Below, one piece after another: positions 8,396 to 15,731 of a stretch of 16,684 bases of DNA. Source of the DNA: SAR324 cluster bacterium (lineage in GTDB: Bacteria; SAR324; NAC60-12); assembly GCA_028822475.1 (NCBI GenBank), contig JAPKDT010000012.1, positions 1 through 16,684 of the forward strand. Reading direction: 5' to 3'. The notes below the pieces were generated by a model. That model was not told where the DNA came from, did not search any database, and saw nothing but the letters and a program-made list of their open reading frames with translations. The position numbers were made by a program, and so were the translations under genes. The first letter of the stretch is position 1, and each line of letters starts with the position of its first letter.

Positions 8396-9057
8396 TTCGG
8401 CTTTCTGTGGATACTTCTTTTGAGCATTTGGGGCTGTGCCTGACACGTAACGGGGTGCCTCTGGCAAATTATTATTCCTTGTGCAAGCGGAAAAATTCAA
8501 AAATTATTTTTGAAGTTCTTGATGAGCTACTGAAAAATACTGAGTTAAAATTAGCAGAAGTAGATGCTTATGTCATCAACTGCGGTCCCGGTTCTTATAC
8601 TGGGGTCAGGATTGGTATGGCAGTCGTTAAAACTTTCGCTCAGGTTAACAAAAAACCGATTGTTCCAGTGACGTCACTCGAATTGCTCGCAGGACAAATC
8701 TCGCAGTTGAAGAATGATTTTCATGTTCTCTTGAACTGCACCAGAAGAGAAATTTTTCACGAAACATTCCGCATTGTAGAAGATCAACCTGTTGCACAGA
8801 CGCAAATTCAATTGACCAGTCTTGAAAAATTTATTGAAAGCAATGAAAACGTTCCGGTCGTCCTTTATCGGGTAAGTCCGGAAAGACGGAAACCGGAAAC
8901 GCTCTTTGAAAAATTGGTACATCTGCCTTTGGATTATCCTGTTGCAGATGCCCTGCTTTTAGATCGTCTTGGAGCAAAAAAAATGCTCTCTTCCGCCTTT
9001 GATCCGGATGCACCGGTGAATCCTTTATATATAAAACGTGAAGTGGAAAAACTTTAA
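8392..9057 (+). CDS. tsaB: t6A-complex protein TsaB (YeaZ)
   Basis: TsaB is the inactive ASKHA-fold partner that holds TsaD and TsaE together during t6A synthesis on tRNA. The product has 221 residues, a normal length. The N-terminus LSVDTSFEHLGLCL (4-17) fits the first ASKHA strand pair. The hallmark GPGSYTGVRIG lies at about 65-75, followed by the family's PVTSLELLA near 92-100. The C-terminal half is variable, as usual, and ends in NPLYIKREVEKL, which resembles the 'P.Y.R' end of many TsaB proteins. It overlaps tsaE by 4 bp, so translation is probably coupled. An AGG lies 8 nt upstream of the ATG, one of the few partial ribosome-binding sites in the window. tsaD is not in the window. Confidence 0.95.
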   Translation: MIRLSVDTSFEHLGLCLTRNGVPLANYYSLCKRKNSKIIFEVLDELLKNTELKLAEVDAYVINCGPGSYTGVRIGMAVVKTFAQVNKKPIVPVTSLELLAGQISQLKNDFHVLLNCTRREIFHETFRIVEDQPVAQTQIQLTSLEKFIESNENVPVVLYRVSPERRKPETLFEKLVHLPLDYPVADALLLDRLGAKKMLSSAFDPDAPVNPLYIKREVEKL

Positions 9058-9168
9058 GTGACTCAGTCCTAATCAGATAGTTTTAACATTTTTTAATAAA
9101 TCAGCACAAGTATCAGCTTTTAATTAAAAAAATAAGACAGATCATAACATCTGCAGATAGACACGAAA

Positions 9169-10032
9169 ATGCTTTACCATACTTTTAGCACTCAACAGGA
9201 AATCGATCAGGAATACAATCCGCGTTTCAGTGTGGAGAATACCGACGAACTTATTCAAAGCTATTTAACTGAAAGTGCAAGGGTGTCCGGAGAATATGCA
9301 AACCTACCCGGAGTTGCATATGGTCCTACTGCAGAGGAAACTCTTGATATTTTTTCTGCTGAAAATCCCTCCAGTCCAATACATATTTTTTTCCACGGCG
9401 GTTACTGGCACTCTCTGTCCAGCAGTGATTTTTCTTTTGTCGCAGAAGGACTGGTACGAAATGGAATTACAGCAGTACTCGTCAACTACGCACTTTGTCC
9501 GAAAGTCACACTTGCTGAAATTGTCCGACAGGCACGTGCCGCGGTAGCCTGGACTTACCGCAATGCAGAGAGCTTTGGTGGGAATCCGGAGCGGATTACG
9601 GTTTCCGGACATTCTGCCGGAGGGCATTTGACTGGGATGTTACTTAGTACAAAATGGGAAAAAGAATACGGACTGGATGCGGATATTATCAAAGGCATGC
9701 TTCCCATCAGCGGACTGTTCGACCTGGGACCGTTCCAGTTTTCCTGGCTTCAGCCAAAACTGCAGCTCAGCCCTGAACTTGTCCTACTTAACAGTCCTCT
9801 CCTGCTAAAACCTACATCTGCACCGCCTGTTTTACTTGCGGTTGGTGCAGATGAATCACGGGAGTTTCATCGTCAATCGCAGGACTACTGCGCTTTTCTG
9901 CAAAAACAAGGAGTTCCCGCTAAATATATTTCAATTCAGCGTAAAAATCATTTCGATATTATTCATGATTTTCTGGGCGAAGGCGGCCCTTTGTGCAGAC
10001 AAATCAGCGAATGGTCAAGTAAAGCTGAGTAA
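9169..10032 (+). CDS. Alpha/beta hydrolase, kynurenine-formamidase-like
   Basis: The product is 287 residues, a cytosolic alpha/beta-hydrolase of the HSL/arylformamidase type. The oxyanion-hole motif HGGYW is at 76-80; 'HGGYW' is typical of kynurenine formamidases (AFMID). The nucleophile elbow GHSAGG is at 147-152, so Ser149 is the nucleophile. Asp228 in VGADES and His261 in KNHFD complete a likely triad (His266 is an alternative). The N-terminus, with YNPRFSVEN and GVAYGP before the catalytic domain, also fits the formamidase family. N-formylkynurenine hydrolysis is thus a reasonable guess, but related enzymes are general esterases, so substrate is unproven. It stands 111 bp after tsaB and 105 bp before the aminotransferase gene, which has its own promoter. 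The gap upstream (9058-9168) is AT-rich with no clear promoter. Confidence 0.85.
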   Translation: MLYHTFSTQQEIDQEYNPRFSVENTDELIQSYLTESARVSGEYANLPGVAYGPTAEETLDIFSAENPSSPIHIFFHGGYWHSLSSSDFSFVAEGLVRNGITAVLVNYALCPKVTLAEIVRQARAAVAWTYRNAESFGGNPERITVSGHSAGGHLTGMLLSTKWEKEYGLDADIIKGMLPISGLFDLGPFQFSWLQPKLQLSPELVLLNSPLLLKPTSAPPVLLAVGADESREFHRQSQDYCAFLQKQGVPAKYISIQRKNHFDIIHDFLGEGGPLCRQISEWSSKAE

Positions 10033-10077
10033 AATATCACTAAAAGCAAATGACTTGAAACTACAGCAGATTCAGGT

Positions 10078-10106
10078 TTGACACTTGGAGAGCTGAGTTA
10101 GATAAT
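10078..10106 (+). promoter_or_regulatory. Near-consensus sigma-70 promoter for the aminotransferase gene
   Basis: A perfect -35 box TTGACA (10078-10083) is followed after exactly 17 bp by GATAAT (10101-10106), five of six matches to the -10 consensus. Transcription should start near 10113, giving a leader of about 25 nt before the ATG at 10138. It is the strongest promoter match I found in the window and lies in an intergenic gap, on the coding strand of the downstream gene. Confidence 0.8.
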
Positions 10107-10137
10107 AAAATGGCTGAATTTAACCTGAAGAAAAAAT

Positions 10138-11412
10138 ATGATGAATCTTGAAAACGCCAGCCAGGAAGAACTGAAGTCCTGGGAAGAAAAAATTGCAGCC
10201 AAATATCAACAATTTAAGGATGCAGATTTGAAGCTGGATCTTACGAGAGGTAAACCCGGAAATGCTCAGCTTGATCTGTCTGACGCATTGGAGGGTCTGC
10301 CTAAAAATAAAATGATTTTGGAGAACGGAACTGACCTCAGAAATTACGGTGGACTTGATGGAATTCCGGCAGCACGAAAACTTGGCGGTGAAATGCTTGG
10401 GCTGCCGGAATCAGAGGTGATTTGTGGCGATCACAGCAGTTTGTCACTAATGTATCTTTATATGCTGCATGCATATTACCACGGTTCGCAGGGAGCAGAA
10501 ACTGCGTGGGCAAAAGAAAGTGAAGTGAAATTTCTAGCAATTGTTCCAGGTTACGATCGCCATTTTACCATCTGCGAGGAACTCGGTATCCGTTTGATCA
10601 ATGTGAACATGCTCGCTGATGGGCCGGACATGGACAAAGTTGAGGAATTGCTGAGCAATGATCCTCAAATAAAAGGTATGTGGTGTGTGCCAAAATACTC
10701 CAATCCTACCGGCTGTGTTTATGCAGACAAAGTAGTAGAGCGGATTGCCGCACTTGGAAAAATCGCTGGTCCGAATTTTCGGGTGATGTGGGACAATGCA
10801 TACGGAGTGCATGACCTGCAGGAAAATCCTCAGGAATTGGCAAATGTGATGGATTACTGCCGGAAATATGGAACCGAAGATAATTTAATTTTAACCGCAT
10901 CCACTTCAAAGATAACAATTGCAGGTGGTGGAATTTCATTTTTAGGTGCATCCGGAAAAAATTTGGAGCATTTTCGTAAACGACTTGCTGTGATGAGCAT
11001 TGGTCCAAATAAACTCAATCAACAGCGACATCTCCTCTTTCTTAAAAATATTGAAGATGTGCGCTTACACATGCAAAAACACGCAGAAATATTAAGACCC
11101 AAATTTGAGATGGTACAAAAACATCTTGAAAGCGGACTCGCCGGAAAAGCTATGGGAAGCTGGTGTAAACCAGAAGGTGGATATTTTGTTTCGTTTGACT
11201 CTAATCCAGGACTGGCAAAGGAAATAATTCGCCTCTCTGCAGAAGCCGGTGTGAAGCTAACTCCGGCAGGTGCTACATTTCCCTACGGTCAGGATCCTGA
11301 AGACGAGAACATCAGGCTGGCTCCAACTTTTCCGAGTGTGGAGGATTTAGATCAGGCAATGCAGATCTTTGTAACATGTGTTCAGTTAGCTTCTGTCAGA
11401 CAACTCATGTAA
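10138..11412 (+). CDS. Aspartate aminotransferase, subgroup Ic (PLP enzyme)
   Basis: This PLP-dependent fold-type I enzyme should move the amino group between aspartate and 2-oxoglutarate. It has 424 residues. The N-terminal LDLTRGKPG (33-41) and RNYGGLDG (68-75) are typical of the family annotated as Aminotran_MocR/alanine-glyoxylate (PF12897), which contains the AspAT of subgroup Ic. PLP contacts visible are YSNPTG (187-192), D219 and Y222 in WDNAYG, and the Schiff-base Lys258 in STSKITIAGGG. Arg393 in NIRLAPTFPS should bind the substrate alpha-carboxylate. No signal peptide. It has its own promoter at 10078-10106, so it need not depend on the hydrolase upstream. The start codon is followed at once by a second ATG; only a GAAG is seen upstream. 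A different amino-acid preference is possible, because these enzymes are broad. Confidence 0.9.
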   Translation: MMNLENASQEELKSWEEKIAAKYQQFKDADLKLDLTRGKPGNAQLDLSDALEGLPKNKMILENGTDLRNYGGLDGIPAARKLGGEMLGLPESEVICGDHSSLSLMYLYMLHAYYHGSQGAETAWAKESEVKFLAIVPGYDRHFTICEELGIRLINVNMLADGPDMDKVEELLSNDPQIKGMWCVPKYSNPTGCVYADKVVERIAALGKIAGPNFRVMWDNAYGVHDLQENPQELANVMDYCRKYGTEDNLILTASTSKITIAGGGISFLGASGKNLEHFRKRLAVMSIGPNKLNQQRHLLFLKNIEDVRLHMQKHAEILRPKFEMVQKHLESGLAGKAMGSWCKPEGGYFVSFDSNPGLAKEIIRLSAEAGVKLTPAGATFPYGQDPEDENIRLAPTFPSVEDLDQAMQIFVTCVQLASVRQLM

Positions 11413-11437
11413 TACGGGTCGATACTGTCATTGCTCG

Positions 11438-11483
11438 AACCTTGAATCTGTTTAAACTCAAACCTTGAATCTGTTTTAACTTT
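11438..11483 (+). repeat. Two tandem 23-bp repeats before the ABC gene
   Basis: The unit begins AACCTTGAATCTGTTT and occurs at 11438-11460 and again at 11461-11483, matching at 20 of 23 positions (mismatches at unit positions 17, 22 and 23). The second copy runs into the TTG start codon of the ABC transporter at 11482. It fills most of the 69-bp gap after the aminotransferase gene. Each copy contains a TTGAAT hexamer. It may be a recent duplication; a role in expression is only a guess. Confidence 0.8.
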
Positions 11484-13278
11484 GAACAAAGAAGTCAACG
11501 ACTGGGAATTATTTCAGCGCTTTCTCGTTTACGTACGTCCACACTGGAAAAGTTTGGCTCTAGGATTAGCCACAGTTCCTTTTTCAGTTGGAGCAACCTT
11601 ACTGCTGCCATGGTTGATCATCAGAATTATTGATGATCATGTTATCCCTGGAGATCTGGACGGATTGTTTCAGATGGCGGCTATCATGGCGTTAACAGTT
11701 GCAGTTGGTTATTTTTCAGATTCGATTTATACTTTTACCCTCCAAAAAATCGGACAGTTGGCCATTAGCGCAATGCGGAGCGATCTCTATGCGCACATCC
11801 TCTCAATGCCACGTTCATTCTTTGATCAGCGGCCGATTGGTGTAGTCTTGACACGCCTCACTTCTGACATGGAAGCACTCAACGATTCGCTGGCCATAGG
11901 CGTGCTTTCTATTTTTACAGATTTCCTGAAAACAATTGCTCTGCTTGTTTTACTGATAACACTGAGCTGGAAGCTCACACTTGTTGTGTTGCTGATCCTG
12001 CCGCCGATATATTTTGTCAGTAACTTTTTAAGGACACGTTTAAGGCATTATTACAATCTTACCCGCGAGGCACTTGCAGAATCTACAGGCTATTTACAGG
12101 AATGTCTGAATGGAGTAAAAACAATTCAGTTGTATGCGTCTGAGGCAAAAGTACAAAAGAATTTTGAAGAAAAAACAAAACATTTTTTTAAAGCTCAGAC
12201 TCATTCTAACTTTTATGACGCGGCTTTATATTCTGTAATTGAAGGTATAACTTCAATCGCACTGGGATTAATGATTTGGTATGGTTCACAGCAAATTTTG
12301 GCCGGGATAGTTTCAATCGGACTCTTGGTTGGTTTCATCAACACACTGAATCGGATTTTTGTGCCGATACGCGAATTTACTCAACAAATATCGGTTTTCC
12401 AGCGTTCACTTTCATCACTCGAAAATATAGATAAAATGTTTCGTGAAATTCCGGAAGAGCAAGATGCAGAACTGAGTTCAGCAAAATACACAACTGAAGA
12501 ACTGGAGAAACGTTTTCAGGATTTTGAAGAATTGATTTTTGAAAATGTTCATTTCCGTTACACCGAAGATGATCCGTGGGTTTTGCAGGGCATTTCTTTT
12601 ACAGTTTGCAAAGGTGACAGAGTTGCAATCGTCGGAGCGACTGGTTCTGGAAAATCAACCATAGTCCGAATTTTGACCAGAACCTACACACGTTATCAAG
12701 GATCAATAAAAATTAACGGTGTGGAACTGAGTTCAATTTCAAGGGATCATTTACTGAAGATGATTGCCTTGATGCAACAGGAATCCTACCTGTTCGAGGA
12801 AAGTATCGCTTTCAATATCGCGTTGAACCGAGAGGAAATATCGGCAGAAAAGATTAAACAAGCCGCGGAATATGTGTATGCAAATGAATTTATCAAAGAT
12901 ATGCCGGAGCAATATGAGTCAAAATTGCTTGAAGGTGGAAAAAATCTTTCTGAGGGCGAGGGTCGTTTAATCGTTTTTGCCCGAGCTCTGGCCGGAGAAA
13001 GTGATTTGATTGTCTTGGATGAAGCTACCAGTTCAGTCGATTCTGTGACAGAAAATCTGATACAGAAAGCCATAGAGCGTATCTTTCATGATAAAACTGT
13101 GATTGCCATCGCACATAGACTGAGTACTATCCGTAATTCAGATTTGATCCTGGTGATGGATGCAGGTAAAGTTGTGGAACGAGGATCGCACATTGATTTG
13201 ATGGGGCAAAACGGAATTTATGCTGGTCTCGTTGAAACTTTGGAAGATGATATTGTTTCAGAAAATGTGCCAGATTAA
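11482..13278 (+). CDS. ABC exporter half-transporter (MsbA/MdlB-like)
   Basis: The product (598 residues) fuses a six-helix export domain (about 20-310) to an ATPase domain (about 350-580). It would export lipids, drugs or peptides across the inner membrane as a homo- or heterodimer. The intracellular-loop motif FFDQRPIGVVLTRLTSD is at 113-129. The ATPase has Walker A GATGSGKST (385-393), a Q-loop at MQQESYLFEESI (431-442), signature LSEGE (489-493), Walker B IVLDEATSSVD (510-520) with its catalytic Glu514, and H-loop His545 in IAHRLST. All catalytic residues are present, so it looks active. Glu at signature position 3 is less common than the usual LSGGQ and recalls heterodimer-type exporters such as YheH/MdlB. 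No partner gene is next to it. Translation must start at the TTG: an in-frame TGA lies at 11443-11445 and no ATG or GTG comes between. No Shine-Dalgarno sequence is seen. Confidence 0.93.
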   Translation: MNKEVNDWELFQRFLVYVRPHWKSLALGLATVPFSVGATLLLPWLIIRIIDDHVIPGDLDGLFQMAAIMALTVAVGYFSDSIYTFTLQKIGQLAISAMRSDLYAHILSMPRSFFDQRPIGVVLTRLTSDMEALNDSLAIGVLSIFTDFLKTIALLVLLITLSWKLTLVVLLILPPIYFVSNFLRTRLRHYYNLTREALAESTGYLQECLNGVKTIQLYASEAKVQKNFEEKTKHFFKAQTHSNFYDAALYSVIEGITSIALGLMIWYGSQQILAGIVSIGLLVGFINTLNRIFVPIREFTQQISVFQRSLSSLENIDKMFREIPEEQDAELSSAKYTTEELEKRFQDFEELIFENVHFRYTEDDPWVLQGISFTVCKGDRVAIVGATGSGKSTIVRILTRTYTRYQGSIKINGVELSSISRDHLLKMIALMQQESYLFEESIAFNIALNREEISAEKIKQAAEYVYANEFIKDMPEQYESKLLEGGKNLSEGEGRLIVFARALAGESDLIVLDEATSSVDSVTENLIQKAIERIFHDKTVIAIAHRLSTIRNSDLILVMDAGKVVERGSHIDLMGQNGIYAGLVETLEDDIVSENVPD

Positions 13279-13359
13279 TAGTAGGTAAAATATTTTATTA
13301 AAGAAAAGTAATTTTTTTTCTTGCTTTTATCTTTTTTCCTGTCAGAATACAAGGATTAC

Positions 13360-13376
13360 CTCTTCATGTAGAAGAG
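13360..13376 (+). other. Hairpin in the cold-shock gene leader
   Basis: CTCTTC (13360-13365) and GAAGAG (13371-13376) pair perfectly around a 5-nt loop ATGTA. It ends 27 nt before the cold-shock start codon, in a 125-bp gap. Upstream are a 12-bp palindrome at 13286-13297, an A-rich/T-rich inverted repeat at 13301-13322 that might be a weak terminator for the ABC gene, and a weak promoter-like pair (TTGCTT at 13321-13326, CAGAAT at 13343-13348). Structured leaders are common in cold-shock mRNAs, but I cannot show that this one controls expression. Confidence 0.35.
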
Positions 13377-13403
13377 ATTTGTTAATTAATATATAAGGTC
13401 ACA

Positions 13404-13598
13404 ATGGCAACAGGCAAAGTAAAATGGTTTAACGAACGTAAAGGTTACGGATTCATTGAGCAAGAAACCGGAAAAGATTTATTCGTTCACCATTCTGAGG
13501 TCCGCGGGGGATATCTCAGAGAAGGCGAAAACGTGGAATTCGAAGTTGGAGAAGGACAAAAAGGTCCTTGTGCGGTAAGTGTGTCAACTGCTGCATAA
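13404..13598 (+). CDS. Cold-shock protein (CspA family)
   Basis: This 64-residue protein is a single cold-shock domain, an OB-fold that binds single-stranded RNA and DNA and keeps mRNA unfolded in the cold or during growth. The fold's marks are all present: [16 protein letters not shown] (4-19, with the RNP1 motif) and DLFVHHSEV (25-33, RNP2), where F27 and H29/H30 would stack on bases. The end is a short acidic-to-neutral tail. It is slightly shorter than the usual 66-70 residues. It is one of the few genes here with a purine-rich site, AAGG at 13395-13398, 5 nt before the ATG. It is probably a single-gene unit, because a clear terminator follows. Which of the several csp paralogues it is cannot be told. 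Confidence 0.97.
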   Translation: MATGKVKWFNERKGYGFIEQETGKDLFVHHSEVRGGYLREGENVEFEVGEGQKGPCAVSVSTAA

Positions 13599-13624
13599 TT
13601 CATTTTAGAATAAACATTATCCTG

Positions 13625-13662
13625 ACGGGATGTCTGCACAAGCGGTCATCCCGTTTTTTTTT
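13625..13662 (+). terminator. Intrinsic terminator after the cold-shock gene
   Basis: ACGGGATG (13625-13632) pairs perfectly with CATCCCGT (13647-13654), an 8-bp GC-containing stem with a 14-nt loop, directly followed by a run of nine T (13654-13662). This is a textbook rho-independent terminator, 26 bp after the cold-shock stop codon. It lies 33 bp before the yitT-like gene, so that gene must have its own promoter or depend on read-through. Confidence 0.9.
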
Positions 13663-13695
13663 GCTTTTTTATCAGCTTAATCAGTTAGAAAAATT

Positions 13696-14610
13696 ATGAA
13701 TCAGTTTAAGGTAGATTTCAAAGAATTTAAACAGGGATTATTTACCTGGAAGTATTGGCGGATGCTAGCAGTACTGGCATTAGGCTGTTTTACTTTCAGC
13801 AGTGTGGTTAATGGAATTCTAATTCCTCACCATTTTTTTGCAGGAGGATTAACTGGTTTAGGTTTGTTGTTTCATGACTCCATTAAAGAATTTATCCCTT
13901 TCAGTTTGCTGTATGCCTTGATGAATATTCCTATATTTATCATTGGTTACCGTGAATTTTCGTTGAAATTCATTATGACTTCATTGATAGGAATGGGGCT
14001 TTACACAGGAAGTCTGGGGTTGACAGAGGGGATACTGATCTCTATCAAGGACCCCATGTTGGCAGCAATATTTGGGGGAGTTATTGCCGGTTTTACTACA
14101 GGTTTTTATCTGAATCTAGGAGGTTCTGTTGGAGGTCTTGATATTATCGGAACTGTGACTAAAAAACGTCTGGCAATTCCTATTGGTACAGTATTTAATA
14201 TGGTAAACTTCGTAGTTATTTCCAGCAATGCCTATCTTTATGACCTTGAAACTGCACTCTATACCGGCATATTTATGTATGTATTTAGTTGGAGTATGCA
14301 AAAAGGACAGATCGGTTTCTCTCAGCGTAAATCAGTTTTCATCATCTCAAGCAAGCCTGAAGAAGTTGCGGAAAACGTGTTAAAAAAGCTCGATCGCGGT
14401 TTCACTTATTTTCATGCCTCCGGAGGTTACGCAAAAGAGGAAAAACGAGTTATTTATACAGTTATAAACCTTTTGGAACTGGGGCGTCTCAAGGAATATT
14501 TATTTAATACCGATCCTGACGCGTTCATCTCTGTTCAAGATACTGGTGATGTAATAGGAAAACGTTTTCTTACCTGGGAAGATGAAGGATTCAGGAAACG
14601 TAATAAATAA
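13696..14610 (+). CDS. YitT-family membrane protein
   Basis: The product has 304 residues and is an inner-membrane protein of unknown substrate. Hydrophobic segments lie near 22-42, 46-60, 68-85, 92-112, 121-139, 163-179 and 185-201. The family's conserved glycine-rich loop appears as LGGSVGGLDIIG (141-152), matching the SSGGTDII pattern of YitT/DUF161 proteins. After the membrane part, residues 212-292 form the soluble C-terminal domain (DUF2179), with RKSVFIISSK, FHASGGYAKEEKRVIYTVI and DAFISVQDTGDVIGKRF. The length is ordinary for the family. The function is not established: transport is often assumed. It starts 33 bp after the cold-shock terminator; no Shine-Dalgarno sequence is seen. Confidence 0.92.
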   Translation: MNQFKVDFKEFKQGLFTWKYWRMLAVLALGCFTFSSVVNGILIPHHFFAGGLTGLGLLFHDSIKEFIPFSLLYALMNIPIFIIGYREFSLKFIMTSLIGMGLYTGSLGLTEGILISIKDPMLAAIFGGVIAGFTTGFYLNLGGSVGGLDIIGTVTKKRLAIPIGTVFNMVNFVVISSNAYLYDLETALYTGIFMYVFSWSMQKGQIGFSQRKSVFIISSKPEEVAENVLKKLDRGFTYFHASGGYAKEEKRVIYTVINLLELGRLKEYLFNTDPDAFISVQDTGDVIGKRFLTWEDEGFRKRNK

Positions 14611-14645
14611 CATAACTGGATGTTTAAGTGAGTGATCAATTTGAA

Positions 14646-14661
14646 ACTACCTGAGGGTGGT
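14646..14661. other. Short hairpin between convergent genes
   Basis: ACTACC (14646-14651) and GGTGGT (14656-14661) pair with one G-T around the tetraloop TGAG, in the 74-bp gap where the yitT-like gene and the Nudix gene converge. A second, wider inverted repeat brackets it: TGTTTAA at 14621-14627 and TTAAACA at 14669-14675. There is no strong T-tract on either side. It may help to end both transcripts, but this is weak. Confidence 0.3.
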
Positions 14662-14684
14662 AATTTGGTTAAACACTAAACTTA

Positions 14685-15122
14685 TTATGTTACTGAATTA
14701 CGGAATGCTTTGAGGATAACTATTCGGGTTATTTCAAGTAATTCAAGTGAGTTCAGTTCCTCAAAGGTGAACCACTTTACAGCATCAGCGTCATCGCCTG
14801 AGCGGCACTCTCCAGAAAGCCATTTTGCCTGATAATCTACAAGTGTGTAGTGGTACTGTATTTTACCAATTCCATCCGGCACTATAATATCAACCACATC
14901 AAGTAAAGCAGGTTGTTCAATTATGACACCTGTTTCTTCCAGTAACTCCCTGTGAACAGCTTCCATAACAGTTTCGCCAAGCAACTGTTTCCCACCTGGT
15001 ATGCTCCATTGACCTTTGTTGGGAGCTTTACCGCGCTGAACCAGTAACACCTCATCTCTGCGTAAAACTACTACACCTACTCCAACAAAAGGACGCTCTG
15101 GATATTCTCGGTTTTTATTCAT
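14685..15122 (-). CDS. Nudix hydrolase
   Basis: The product has 145 residues and is a single Nudix domain. The Nudix box, G-x5-E-x7-R-E-U-x-E-E-x-G-U, is complete from G44 to V66, with REL, LEE and TGV in the right places, so it should bind metal ions and cleave a nucleoside diphosphate linked to another group. The stretch before the box (RGKAPNKGQWSIPGG, 30-44) is typical of MutT/ADP-ribose-pyrophosphatase-type enzymes. The substrate cannot be read from the sequence. Its start overlaps the deaminase stop by 4 bp (ATGA), so the two are probably coupled, which hints at one pathway. It lacks a Shine-Dalgarno sequence, consistent with coupling. Confidence 0.93.
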   Translation of the reverse strand: MNKNREYPERPFVGVGVVVLRRDEVLLVQRGKAPNKGQWSIPGGKQLLGETVMEAVHRELLEETGVIIEQPALLDVVDIIVPDGIGKIQYHYTLVDYQAKWLSGECRSGDDADAVKWFTFEELNSLELLEITRIVILKAFRNSVT

Positions 15123-15565
15123 TCGTATACTTTCAACCAGGTTTCGAGCGAGCGGCGGACCGCTAATTCTTCGATTCCTTCTGTTACCCTGATTCCTCCT
15201 GCTTTGAGGATCCGTATTCCTTCACCATTTACTTGAGGATGCGGATCTCTAATTGCCAGTACGACATGTGAAACTTTTTTTTCAACTATAGTTTTGGCAC
15301 ATGATGGAGTTCTACCGCTGAAAGAACAGGGTTCTACAGTACAGTAAAGTGTTGAACCGGCCAGAGAATGTCCCTGAGCTTCCGCATGCTGAATCGCATC
15401 AGCTTCCGCGTGCGGACCTCCAACAGCATGAGTATAACCTTCTCCCAGTACTTGCCCGTCATTCACAATCACACAACCAACCCAGGGATTGTCTCCGGTT
15501 TTATTTTGTACCTGTTTACCAAGCTGCAGGGCCCGCAGCATAAAATGTGAATTAAAATCAGACAT
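15119..15565 (-). CDS. RibD-type pyrimidine deaminase, without reductase domain
   Basis: The product has 148 residues and matches the deaminase half of RibD, which removes the amino group from 2,5-diamino-6-ribosylamino-pyrimidinone phosphate in riboflavin synthesis. NPWVGCVIV (26-34), GPHAEADAI (50-58), EPCSFSGRTPSC (78-89) and DPHPQVNGEGI (107-117) are near-identical to RibD. The zinc ligands are H52, C80 and C89; Glu54 is the catalytic acid-base. In RibD the position after PCS is normally His; here it is Phe82. The reductase half (about 200 more residues in normal RibD) is absent; the gene ends cleanly. It may supply the deaminase alone, with a separate reductase elsewhere, or have another substrate. 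The Nudix gene overlaps its end by 4 bp. Confidence 0.9.
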   Translation of the reverse strand: MSDFNSHFMLRALQLGKQVQNKTGDNPWVGCVIVNDGQVLGEGYTHAVGGPHAEADAIQHAEAQGHSLAGSTLYCTVEPCSFSGRTPSCAKTIVEKKVSHVVLAIRDPHPQVNGEGIRILKAGGIRVTEGIEELAVRRSLETWLKVYE

Positions 15566-15610
15566 ATACGATTAAAAATGAATTATTCCGTACATGTATC
15601 AAATGACAGG

Positions 15611-15638
15611 ATTTTATAGCTATAGAAATTGACATCAA
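15611..15638 (-). promoter_or_regulatory. Possible promoter of the deaminase-Nudix pair
   Basis: On the minus strand, TTGATG (15638-15633) and TAAAAT (15616-15611) are separated by 16 bp, four and five matches to the consensus. Transcription would start about 40 nt before the deaminase start at 15565. The rest of the 166-bp gap has no ORF, a TACATGTA palindrome and one hairpin. Confidence 0.4.
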
Positions 15639-15692
15639 GTTTTTATCAATCCTCAATAATCTTAGCTGAAAGTTCTAAGTCATTTTATGTTT

Positions 15693-15709
15693 GCAGAAAA
15701 CCTTTCTGC
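15693..15709. other. Perfect 7-bp hairpin after the barrel-like gene
   Basis: GCAGAAA (15693-15699) and TTTCTGC (15703-15709) pair with a 3-nt loop. On the minus strand it is 22 nt after the stop of the barrel-like protein gene, a normal place for a terminator, but no T-tract follows. It could protect the transcript end. Confidence 0.3.
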
Positions 15710-15731
15710 TAGTTGTTAAGCTGTAAAATAA

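Noticed and set aside
9304..9627. A 107-codon open frame on the minus strand
   Set aside because: It is antisense to the hydrolase, whose catalytic motifs are clear on the plus strand.
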